A stretch of DNA of 64,000 bases from Paratinospora sagittata (Eukaryota > Streptophyta > Magnoliopsida > Ranunculales > Menispermaceae): contig CM069606.1 in the NCBI GenBank assembly GCA_035771175.1, forward strand, positions 35,742,816 through 35,806,815, given 5' to 3'. Shown here piece by piece: positions 9,358 to 19,595 of this stretch; positions within the stretch are counted from its first letter, which is position 1; each line of letters starts with the position of its first letter. The notes below the pieces were generated by a model. That model had not been told where the DNA came from and ran no database searches. It saw nothing but the letters and a program-made list of their open reading frames with translations. Position numbers and translations under genes: made by a program.

Positions 9358-12313
9358 TGTGACGCCCCGAAAATTATTTCATCTAGCCCATAACTCAATT
9401 GCACTTTGCCCAAACTCTATGCGTTGCCTTGATATGTTTGGTGTTTGTTTGATGGTTGTTTAATGTTTGTATAGTTGATGCTTGATAATGTATATAAATA
9501 TGTGTATCATAAATTGTATATGGGTCATGTTAAATTAAATTAAAATGCATATGTTATTATTTATGCATGGGTCCATTAAACCATGAATTGATATGAGTTA
9601 GGATTGATTGAATAAAAGGATAAATGAGAATGAAAATTTGGTGTATTAAATGGATTGGACATTTAAAATACATGGAAGCATGAAATTGGTTAAAGTACAT
9701 GTGGTTGGTATGGGTAGTATGAGACCAACACATGTGAAGGTTGGTACATGAAAGTGGACAAGTGTCTCATGCCCTCAAGGAAGTGCTAGAATGAGTGGAG
9801 GGAATCAAGGAGAGAATCAAGGAGGAAAACAAGGAGAGAATCAAGGAGGGAATCAAGGAAGTGCTAGAAAGAGGTGAGTGGAGAGAAAGGAAAGAAGAAG
9901 GGAAAGAAAAGAAGAGAAAGGGAAGAAGAAGAGAAAGAAGGAGAGAGTTGCAGGAGGAAGATCCCTGCGACGTTTTCATCAAAGAGGTACATCTTCAGAT
10001 TGAGCTCCAAATTTGTCAGAAAGCTCGTAACTTATGGTTATTCATTCTGGTCGGTGGAGATCTTGATCAGATGTTTCTTCTAAGAGATCTAACCTCTCAA
10101 ACAAGGCTGGTCGGAAAGTCTGGATTTCTCGCACCATTTCGCTCAAACTTATAGATCTCCTTAATCTACCGTTGGATGGATATAACATTTGGGTATGTCG
10201 TGTACAACTGATAGTTCTACATTCTGAACGGTGGAGATCTTGATGTAGGGAATCTTCTGAGAGATCTAACCTCTGAAACAAAGCTGGTCGGAGATTCCGG
10301 ATTTCTCGTGGTGTTTCGCTCAAACTTTTAGATCTCCTAAATATACCGTTGGATGGATATAAAATTTGGGTATGTAGTGTATAACTGATATTTCTGTATT
10401 CGGAACGGTGGAGAAGTGTATTCGTTTAGTATTTTGTGTGATATAGTCATCTGAATTTGAGTATTTGCAGTAGGAAAGGAGAAATTGTCTGATTAGAGAC
10501 TTGTTCATAAAATATACTATCTTTTCGGTCCACCGTTGGATTGGGCTGACATTTGGACAGAAGGTTTGTTTCTTCACATAATTCAATCTGTACGGTTGAT
10601 TTTGTGATTACATATTTCTGTTGGTATATTGATACATCTGAACAGAATAGTAAATGAAGAATTGGTAGGGTTGCTTGTATTAGACCTAAATTTAGAATAT
10701 GAACATAGACCTTTCCAAATAGCTTGCATGTCAACTATGTTGACCTAGTTGCCATTGTTGATGAACCCATGATGCAAAATCTGTGATATACATGGCTGAA
10801 CATGGTGACCTAGTGTAAATCGACAATATGGCCTAAGTATGGAAAATTTCATATTTTAGGGCTTTTGATGCTTTTGGCCTAGAATCATTGAATTGATGCA
10901 ACTTTTGTTTAATTAAGCATGATTAGAGTTGATTATGCTACTGATTTGGTGGTTGTGACCATATCATGGGTTAGGCCTACTTGTGATCAAGTGACCAATT
11001 TGGGCATGTTTATGCCTAAAGGAATTGAAAATCAGTATTTTTGATTAATAGAATGGTTTATGTATGAGAACTATGCATTAGAGGCCTAAGTCATGTGATT
11101 TGAGTTGAATGATGGGATTAGATGAGATTTAGGCCTATTGTTTATATGTGGGCTGATTTAGGGTTGATGTGTAATGTCTATGTGATTGAGCATAGAAATT
11201 GATGTATGGTAGGATATTGATGTATGTTTCTGGATCTTGATTGGGTTGATTCGATTTGGTGGTCGTGTGTGGTTAAATACTCTCGCGAGGCTTGGTTGTG
11301 AGTAGACTTCATTTATGATTATATCTTTTATGTCATCATATCACTTATATATTGTATGTTGAAAGCATGAATGTGTTCTAATGTTTTGAATGATGCATTG
11401 ATTTGAGAAAACCTTATGACTTTGGTTGGGCCCATCTATCTGGCTAATAGGGGGACTTAACCTTGTCATAGGAGGGTTTTAGGAAAGGAAGAGATTGGGG
11501 TCAACGGTACGGTGAAATAGACGTGCACTAGTAACCCAAAATAAACATGATTGAGATCAACGGTACGGTGAAATAGACGTGCACTAGTAACCCAATGCAT
11601 GTGGAATGTGGATCCAAATTGATAAGCTTTTACTTGCATCGAACTTATTATAAATGCTTGATATCTATATGTTATGAGCTTTTAATCATGCTACACATTG
11701 ACATGCATACATGATATTTATTGATGAGTATTGATAGCATATTTGAATTCTATTCACTGGGCACCGTTGGCTCACCCTCATTTTCCTCTTTCAGGTCCTT
11801 CTGTCCCGAATAAGGGCAAAGGAGTAGTTATATCTTGAGGGCCTTGCCTGCGAGAGAATCCAAAGCCTCGATGTGAGTTGTGAGGCATTTTGATTGAACT
11901 GTGTTTTAAATTATGAAGTATTATATTTTGGATTATGTAATTATAACACTTACCACATTGTAGTATGGGTGAGTTGGGACTTGTTAGATAAACCATGTGG
12001 GCATATGACGATTTTTATTTGTACCCACAATTTTGGACTTTATGTGTATGTCAATTTTAATGGACTGTAGGGATTATGATTTTATTTATGGTTCATTTTT
12101 ATGGATTATCCCTTGTCTTTGATGATTAATACGGTGGGTAGTTTTGTTTAGTACCTTTTAATATTATGTCGTTGTTTGAGATAAGGCTCGTAGGGTCTCA
12201 ACCACCTCACGGGAGTTGAGGAGTGGTCGGAGATGCCTACGCCGGGCGTCCCGCCCCGGCATTCCGCATGCCATTCCCTGGGGGTTGGTGGTCCGGGGCG
12301 CGGGGTCGCCACA
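9358..12313 (+). repeat. 3' LTR of element A
   Basis: This 2956-bp LTR begins TGTGACGCC, ends GCCACA and is followed by GTATA (12314-12318). It differs from the 5' LTR by scattered substitutions and small indels, including loss of part of the segment after the purine tract near 9990. The TATA is at 9491-9499. Confidence 0.95.
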
Positions 12314-12318
12314 GTATA

Positions 12319-12614
12319 AACTTAGTGATAATAATAGTAATGCAACTTTCTCCAAATGTTTCTTTTCATACGAGGTTATGGGTTTTCTTACTTCCACATT
12401 TTATTTAGTATCTTCTAATTTTGTTATGTCCCATACCATTCCAAAGTTAGTGATACAAAATAATGAATGGTTGTAAGTCGGCCCACCAAAGATAGTCTTT
12501 AAATAAAACATTTCATTCATATATAAAAGAAAAGTTTACAATGCCAGTAATCAGTTTTGATTTCCCTGCCTACTACCGCTCCTTCTAGATCTCCTGCTAG
12601 GTACAGAACGACTA
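12319..12614 (-). other. Family C leader, left copy (inner part)
   Basis: This is the leader resumed after element A. It holds GTCCCATACC at 12428-12437, the motif instance closest to ORF1, and corresponds to about 62915-63130 in the right copy. No gene. Confidence 0.75.
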
Positions 12615-13837
12615 CTAACAGAAGGTTGAGAGTTTGCTCGCACTGCTTCGGAGTTTTGCATATGTGTTAATATATGATTTTGAGTCTCTCATTTCCGCCA
12701 TATTGGATGTCATTTCATTTAACCGTTCAAAAAGGTTAGTCGATAGGCCCATTGGTGGTTGATGGCTCGATTGTCCCATAGGTGGAGGGTAGGTCATTGG
12801 CATTGGGGGAAAGTATTGGTTGTACGGGTGATTCCTAGGTGGAAGGTAGTTGTTTTGATTGTACGGGGATCCCCTAATTGGAACCCCTTGGGCATTTGAC
12901 CTAGGATTCTGATTTGTCTCGTTATTTGGTACTTCCCTGACAGGAATCTTGCGTCGACTTCTTCGAAGACAACGTCCATGTTTGTCTCTCATTCTCTCGG
13001 CATTTCCTATCGTCGTGCCGAATACTTCCTCGTCAGTTACCCCTCCCCTCGAGACGTATATCTTGAAGATAGAAGATGTTGTCACTGGTTCAATGATTTG
13101 TCTCGAAGTCCCATCAAAAGTGTTGATGTTTGCTTCGTATAGCATCCTCATGATCAAAACTCCGTAACCAAGGAATTCCTTTCTTAAAGGGTTTTGAATC
13201 ACCCTCAACATTTGTTGGATGATGATGGGTGGTAGGGAGACCTTTATTTCCTTCTCTATGCAATATAATACGAGAAGTTGGGCCCTTGACATAGTGCCAT
13301 TAGCCCCCCTTTCTGGCAAGATGTTGCCGAACACGATCTTTCCAAGGCCGGCAAGAGATGGCTTAAGATAATTGTTTGAGAGGTTTGTGAACGTCGATTG
13401 AGTGTATGCTCCTTGGTGAGGGAATTGAATAATTGTTCATTAGACTCTGCGATCTCTGTAATTGTCTGGGGTTCATGTGGATCAATAATTCTCTCCTCAA
13501 TCGGAATCTCCATAAGTCGAGCGATGATTTCGACGTTAATAGGAGTTTTTATCCCCATGACTGTTGTCTCTAATACAAGGATAATTCCCTCTTCTGGAAG
13601 TCTCACGCGATTCATGGCTTCGTAGAAAGATCTCACCAAGCTGTAAGAGACGTGACCCTCAACTTTTGTTATGTTCAACCAACCTAGAGTTGCGAGTTTG
13701 TCGTGAAGGATTGGGCGGAGGCGGAGATCTCTATTGTCAATGCTCCTCATAGTCATAACCTCCCTCTTGAACAATTCCTTGAGTCTAGAGGGAATAGGTT
13801 CCCTACTACTGGAAGTTGCTCCTTCACAGGAGGCCAT
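12615..13837 (-). pseudogene. Family C ORF1, plant transposon-protein domain, broken copy
   Basis: This is the decayed left copy of the ORF at 61311-62903. The ATG is at 13835-13837 (MASCEGATSSSREPIPSRL). It contains the conserved core SYSLVRSFYEAM, GIKTPINVEIIARLMEIPIE and, in a second frame, MSRAQLLVLYCIE and FLGYGVLIMRM, which resemble the 'putative plant transposon protein' domain (PF20167-like, recognised by pattern only). A one-base loss near 13412 shifts the frame. About 100 codons of the Pro/Gln-rich region are deleted in frame relative to the right copy. The C-terminus ends in a further shift. An acceptor-like polypyrimidine-CAG lies just upstream of the ATG. Role unknown. Confidence 0.8.
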
Positions 13838-13959
13838 TTCTTGCTGAAAGAAAAATAAATTTGTGAAAGACACAAAATACATTCCTAACATTTTTAAAAT
13901 TTATGCCTTGTCAGTTGGATAATATTATATATTCTTAATGTTGATGCCATCATTTAATC

Positions 13960-14885
13960 CAAATTTTTCTATTGGCAATATGATATAATATATATCGTAT
14001 TCATATATGAATGTATAGATATATATATTTAATCATAACTATATATATAGTTTTCATAAATCAACTATATATATATTTGAAATTAAACTATATAAAAATC
14101 ATATATAGTTTTCTTAGATATATATTTAATACAAATTTTAACTATATATAATTCATATATATATAGTTCTAAAGATATATATATCTAATAACATTTTTCA
14201 TTCAAATTTTTTCATCAATAATATGATATATATATATCTCATATATACTAAGGTATATAGATATATATATTCAATCATAACTATACATATAGTTTTTAAT
14301 AAGTCATGACTATATGTATATTTAAATCAAACTATATAAAAATCATATAGTTTTCTAGATATATATTTAATATAAATCTCACTATATATAATTGACACAT
14401 ATATATATATATATATAGTTTTAGAGATATATATATCTAGTAAAATTTTTCATCAATAATAACATGGTATATATATATCTCCTATATGCATGGATATATA
14501 AATATATATATTTAATCATCAATATACATAGTTTTCCAGATATATATTTAATATAGATCTCACTATATATAATTGACATATATATATAGTTCTAGATATA
14601 TATATATATATATATATATATCTAATAATTATTTTTTTATCCAAATTTTTTTTCATTCGTAACAAGGTATATATATATCTCCTATATGCATAGATATATA
14701 GATATATATATTTAATCATAACAATATATATAGTTTTCATAAATCATAACTATATATATATTTAAATCAAACTATATAAAAATCATATAGTTTTCTAGAT
14801 ATATATTTAATACAAATCTTAATTATATATGATTCATATATATAGTTCTAAAGATATATATATATCTTATAACATTTTTCTTCCC
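13960..14885. repeat. AT-rich tandem repeats in family C leader
   Basis: About four diverged units with starts near 13977, 14219, 14459 and 14659, so a period of about 200-240 bases. They are built from ATATAGTTTT, TTTAATCATAACTATATA and ATATATCTCATATATGCAT. They lie between the primer-binding site and ORF1. The right copy holds only about one such unit (60895-61160) plus A-rich blocks instead. No gene. Confidence 0.75.
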
Positions 14886-14922
14886 CTAATTTGGTGGACT
14901 TGGGCGGGCCGTGGACCGTACA

Positions 14923-14933
14923 CTCTGATACCA
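14923..14933 (-). promoter_or_regulatory. Primer-binding site of family C, left copy
   Basis: The minus strand reads TGGTATCAGAG five bases after the LTR end, an initiator-Met tRNA match. The same arrangement, with spacer TTTAA, is at 60290-60300. Confidence 0.85.
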
Positions 14934-16243
14934 TTAAATGTCACACCCCGCCCAGACGCGCCTAAACCGACGGTACACTCGCGGAGGGGGCGCACATTTG
15001 GAACAATAACAATGGTAACAACAGAGTGCGCAGCGAAAAATATAGTACATAGTACAAATCTGATTTCATTTAATTCAGAATATAATTTGTACATGAAACG
15101 GTCAAGGGAACATACTCCCCAAAATCCCTAATGAATGATACAAAGGGTACAAAATGTGGGCCCTATAAACCTGCACCCAGTCCACCCTAATTTCCTGTGA
15201 AGATTTGGATAATAATGGAGTGAGCTTAACGTGCTCAAAGGGTGAATAGTTCGTGAGTATAACAATTAATAAAGCATACTTCAATATCAAATATCTTAAA
15301 TACACATGTGAGCATCATAATCAATCAATATATATGTATGCATGACACCGTCTCGTAATGGTTTGATGAACGTACATCGTCTGAGTTCACGTACAGGTGT
15401 CCTTCCCCTGGCGTAGCCAGGTTCTCACTGTACGTCCCTCCTCAGGAACGATGCTCTGGATTCACATACTGATGTCCCTCCCCGAACGTAGCCGGGTTCT
15501 CATGTACGTCCCTCTCCAGAGAAATATAATGAATAGCGAGTAATGCTCATAACTATTCTATGAGTCACAAACTATATACGTCCCTAGGTGGTGATATGTA
15601 TGATGCCAATGCATGAATTGGTCTGGTCTTTTCTTGACATTTAGACTGACTTTGGCAACGTCTGGTGATCCTTATCAGAGTCGGTATCACGACGTGCAAG
15701 GTTAGGACATTCAGTATTACTTGTATAAGCTGATAGCTTTCAATAAGACCAACTAGATCAGTCCCCAGTTGAGAGGTGAGACACAAGGTCTGCTTAAATA
15801 CCAATCGCCTAGAGCAGCCCGCTGCCTCCCGTTCACTATTTAAAGTTACCGAGGACAAGACCGAGTCTAGTTGTGTCAGATTGACCACAAATCCGGCATT
15901 ATAACAGTATAATACGTGAATTCCAAGTGTACAGGTATAAGTGCGACAGTATAAACATTATATGACATAATGCAGTGTAAATGAACAATAGATATAATAA
16001 TAACTGAATGTAAACTTTAATAAAAGTTATAAAACACGTAAACCTATGTTTCATTCCCCACCTTCAGATAAGAACTTCTTCTTTTTCAGATCTGGAGCTT
16101 TCCTCCAGACAGAACTTCGTCGCACTACACCGAGAGTCTCGAACAGAGAGTCTCAAAAGACTAAAAACTCAAAATGAGTGAAAAGATGAGGAAAAATCAC
16201 AATTTGGAGTGAATTTGGTGTGAAAAATGAAGAGGGGGGTTGG

Positions 16244-16251
16244 TTTATATA
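16244..16251 (-). promoter_or_regulatory. TATA box, family C LTR left
   Basis: The minus strand reads TATATAAA directly downstream of the minisatellite, the same placement as at 59168 in the right copy. Confidence 0.65.
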
Positions 16252-16267
16252 GATGTTTTGGAGCCTG

Positions 16268-16446
16268 CAAGTCCAGGCGGGCTGCCTGGACTTCCGGGCA
16301 TGTGGCTGGACTTCCGGGCATGTGCCTGGACTTTCGGGCAGGTTGCCTGGACTTCCGGGCATGTGCCTGGACCTTTGGGCAGGTTGCTTGAACTTCCGGG
16401 CATGTGCCTGGACTTCCGGGCGGCTTGCCTGGACTTCCGGGCACGT
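16268..16446 (-). repeat. U3 minisatellite, family C left
   Basis: About eight units of 20-21 bases. The minus-strand consensus is close to ACATGCCCGGAAGTCCAGGC. It occupies the same LTR position as the 20-unit array at 58756-59157, but the unit differs at about 5 of 20 bases. It yields spurious repetitive ORFs on both strands. Confidence 0.9.
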
Positions 16447-16489
16447 ATGCCCAATTTTTATTTTTTTTTGTGAAATACATGGTATTACA

Positions 16490-18222
16490 AGAGATCCCAA
16501 GAACTAGGTTCAAAAGGGACAACTAAATTATGAAATCTGGTGTAGCACTAAGGAAAATCACACTACTACCCATTCTTATGATACAATAGTTCTGCCTGTA
16601 AAATGAGTAAGGATAAGCATTGTTTTTAATGATTCGTATGACATATTAATTATGTGGGGTATAGCAGGGATACTCTTAATAGGACTGGGCCAATTATATG
16701 AGGATTTTAAGGCTTGAATTCTCTAAAGCACTCATGAATTCAGGAGTTGTTTATGGCCAAAATGAGCACAACCGTGAGAACCAAAATTGTTGTCTGTACA
16801 TTAATGTCTTGGTTTGCATCAACGGTTGAACAGTTCAAGACATTGTGTTCGCTGATTAGCTAGCAAATTCAATAGTGTTTCACTAGGGAAGGTTCAAAGC
16901 CACAAGTTACCTATTCCGATGCAACTCGTTCCACTAGTACTCTCTCTAGTGTCTGCATTAATTTTTTTTTCAAAATTACATCAAAAATCCATTTATGTGG
17001 GGGATGATAGAAAGTGCAATTAGTTCAATTTCCATTCATGTGGGGGATTGTTGGAAAATGAGCAAATAAAATATGGTTTTTCACCATTTTCAGATAAATA
17101 TTAAAGTGGGGCCCACAAGTGATTTTGGGTGGATCCAAGTTGATTATTAATCTTTGATATGTGAAGATTAAGAATATATAAGTTTTTAGCTATATCCATT
17201 TATATATGAATGAGAAATTGAGTCTAAAATAGCCTACTTGATATGTGTAAAGTGGTGATATTTAAAAATAATCTTTTAGTCCCACATGGGAAAGACAAAG
17301 TTCTAATTATTTACTTATAAGTATAACTATAATACTACACTTGAATTTTCAGCTAACACACACACAATGAAGGCTCAGGGGTAATGCTCGCGCACGCATG
17401 TGTGAGGGCGATTGGGCGTCTTAGGGCGCATTGGGCGCACAACACTTTGCACTTCGCACGTACACATCGCCGATCTTTGATCAGACAGATGAGATGCGTC
17501 CGCGTAAGATCGGATCTGGAACGTCTAGATACGATGAATGTAGTTATTTGTCTAGGTGCGATGTACGAAGATCCGTAGGTGTGGGATCGGATGCGCTGAT
17601 AAAGACCATTAGATCGCGACCGATTGGATCGACCGCGATCCAACGATACGGGGTCGGTTGCGACGAGCTGTGAATCGTTAGATTGCGCCTAAATCGATCA
17701 GACTCGATCCAACGGTGTAGAAACACACACCATGTACAGCCAAGATTTGCCTCTAAATAAAGCCTTCCAGAACTCAGAAAATCATCCTAGAAAATTTCAA
17801 AATCTATGAATTTTCTTGTCTTCTCTGCTTTTAGCATTCTTTTGTGAGTGAGTACAACCAATTTTCGTTCGATTATTCTTGTGGGTTGAAGTGTTGTTGT
17901 CACAAGAAGGAGATTGTTGTATCCTTAGAGACAAGTGTCATATACCGTGAGCACCTAACCAGGACATAATTGTCTTAAAGACATAGAGTTACACTCTAGC
18001 CTCAATCTACGTCATTACTCTACTGAAATAGTAATTGATCTAGTTTAACTAGATATAATCTTGTACCTGATACCTTTAAATAGTGAACGGGAGGCAGCTT
18101 ATTGCTCTAGAAGAGTGGTATTTAAGCGAGACCATTGTAACTCCACCACTTAGACTGGAGACTAATCTAATTGATTATTTTGAAACCTGTTTTTTAGTGA
18201 TTATTGCCACCATACAGTCACA
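16490..18222 (+). mobile_element. Copia element copy 0: 3' internal end plus 3' LTR
   Basis: 16490-17048 is non-coding internal sequence identical in plan to 30623-31183 and 47371-47931. 17049-18222 is the LTR (TGTTGGAAAATG to CAGTCACA, 1174 bp), the most complete copia LTR here. It is followed by GAACT, which also precedes the copia 5' LTR at 43420. The body upstream was cut off by family C. Two TGTGGGGGAT polypurine-like sites precede the LTR. Confidence 0.85.
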
Positions 18223-18290
18223 GAACTATCTAAATTAATTCTACATGCCATTATTGGTTGCTTCAAATAACACGAAAAACAATGAAATCA
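18223..18290 (+). pseudogene. Fragment of the TFIIS-N gene (intron 12 / exon 13)
   Basis: This stretch repeats 21987-22051, the intron 12 end and exon 13 start of the host gene, including TTATTGGTTGCTTCA and the exon start, then diverges. It begins with the copia target duplication GAACT. Its left half is at 43325-43419, before another copia copy. It is a relic of a second copy of the gene that was split by a copia insertion. Confidence 0.8.
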
Positions 18291-18840
18291 CGGCCTTAAT
18301 TAAAAACTAAAGATAGCCCTAATTAAAAACTCTTCCGGCTATCAACTACATCTTTTCCTCAAGAAATCACGGCCAAAAATAGGAATTGTATGGAGCGCGC
18401 ATCTACTTGTGCTAGTTATAATTAATATAAATAAATTCTTTTCTTTTCACTATTTCTTTAAAAAAATACATTCAAAACAATCTCTCTTTTTTTTTTGTTT
18501 AAATGTAAAAGTATACATCCAAAAAGTATATATTACTATTAAATATCATTAAATTATCTCAAATTATGTATTTACATATAATTTAAGACAATCTAATAAT
18601 ATATAAAAATAATGTATACAATTTAGACTATAATTTAAGTATCAATCAAACATATTCTTTGTTTTTTCCTCCCTTTCCCTTCTACTTTCACATATTATTT
18701 TACGACTATAGGGATAAAAACATTTGTTAAATAAGGTGATTGTGGAGGACAACCTGAACAAGGAAAACGTGGCGCTCTCATAACGTGGGAGTACGGAAAA
18801 TCCAAATACCGTGGAACATAAGAGCATTCTCAGTTTTCAA
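18291..18840. other. AT-rich intergenic DNA
   Basis: No gene seen. 18394-18480 is repeated at 58584-58661 (GTGCTAGTTATAATTAATAT and following), the flank of the right family C copy. The remainder is AT-rich host spacer leading into a CT-rich promoter region. Confidence 0.6.
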
Positions 18841-19019
18841 TTCTGAGAAAAGTATTAGAATCCGCTGTAGCGTCTCTTCATTAACGTGTGCCTGGCGCCT
18901 TCTTTCCTTCTCTGTTGCTCAGTAGTTCGTTCACCTTCTCTCTCTCTCTCTAATGCTCTGTCTCTCTCTCAAAAGCTGTTCTTCTTCTTAGCTTCTAAAA
19001 CTCGATTCTCGCCGGAAAA
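18841..19019 (+). promoter_or_regulatory. CT-rich 5' region of the KTF1-like fragment
   Basis: A (CT)n stretch at 18936-18972 and pyrimidine-rich sequence lead to the ATG at 19020 (GCCGGAAAAATGGC). This is typical of a plant 5' untranslated region with a Y patch. No clear TATA box is visible. Confidence 0.45.
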
Positions 19020-19259
19020 ATGGCTTTGAAAGGTAAAGAAGTAGCGACGAAAGCGCCGGCCGGAAAGAGGAAAAAAGAAACTGCGGGGAAGTCCAGTGGC
19101 CGGAAGCGGAGAAACCCCGGCGTTCTTCAGTTTTTCGATGTCGCTGCGGATGTCCACGAAGTGGACGATGAAAGAGACGAGAACGTCGCCGATCAAGGCG
19201 ATAGAAATAAAGGCTTCAACTATTATTTTTTGTTGTACATAAGTTTGGAAATTCGATAA
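19020..19259 (+). pseudogene. Truncated N-terminus resembling KTF1/SPT5-like (RdDM factor)
   Basis: 79 codons. Residues 1-55 are Lys/Arg-rich and then acidic, including GRKRRNPGVLQFFDVAADV. In pattern this recalls the N-terminus of plant KTF1/SPT5-like, a KOW-domain protein of RNA-directed DNA methylation. Similarity stops near residue 60 and the reading ends in unrelated hydrophobic residues. No NGN, KOW or GW/WG-repeat region follows before the next gene at 19596. It looks like a promoter plus first-exon fragment of a larger gene. I recognise it only from memory of the motif; a different basic nuclear protein is possible. Confidence 0.45.
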
Positions 19260-19399
19260 TGCAAGAAAAGAAAAGCCCAAACCATTTCCATGTGAAACCC
19301 AAGCCCAGTTAGCTATGTAGAGCGCACTTGACAGTTGAAAACGTACACGGCAAGTTATTCAAGTTATCGAGGAAGGTTGTAGTTTTTAACCGTTATCAC

Positions 19400-19595
19400 A
19401 TTTATTTTTTTAACTATAAATGATTAGGTGAGTAGAGGTAATTGAGTATTATCATCGATTAGTTACAAATCTGCTCTTCCTTCCATTCCTTGCTTTCTCT
19501 CTTTCTCTCTTTCTCTGATCTCTGCTCTCTTCATCACCAAACCCATCTTCTTCAATTAATAATCAACACATTTTTACCTGAGGAGAATTAATATC
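19400..19595 (+). promoter_or_regulatory. Promoter and 5' UTR of the TFIIS-N gene
   Basis: A TATA-like ACTATAAATG is at about 19416-19425. It is followed about 75 bases later by a pyrimidine patch (CTTTCTCTCTTTCTCTC, 19492-19530) and a 5' leader to the ATG at 19596. This is a normal layout for a plant class II gene. Confidence 0.5.

Larger units (their letters stand above)
1659..12313 (+). mobile_element. Complete Ty3/gypsy chromovirus-like retrotransposon A
   Basis: This is a 10.65-kb element with all landmarks in order: 5' LTR, tRNA-iMet primer-binding site, gag, protease, reverse transcriptase, RNase H, integrase with a chromodomain-like tail, polypurine tract and 3' LTR. It is flanked by GTATA. 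The two LTRs are almost identical by eye (scattered substitutions and a few small indels), so the insertion is recent compared with other elements here. The very long LTRs, the PR-RT-RH-INT order and the C-terminal chromodomain-like motif fit the Tekay/Del chromovirus lineage; the lineage is an inference. One in-frame stop and one frameshift interrupt the polyprotein. It lies inside the leader of family C. Confidence 0.95.
14939..16489 (-). repeat. 5' LTR of family C, left copy
   Basis: A 1551-bp LTR on the minus strand, starting TGTAATACCATG and ending GGGTGTGACA. It matches 58663-60284 throughout, at roughly 85-90% by eye. It contains a U3 minisatellite, a TATA box, the CCTGGCTACG / GGGACGTACA repeats and a short U5. 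The flank (agagatccc) is copia internal sequence, so this copy inserted into a copia element. Confidence 0.9.

Noticed and set aside
14519..14740. Tyr/Ile-rich ORF on the minus strand
   Set aside because: Translation of ATATAT repeats in the family C leader.
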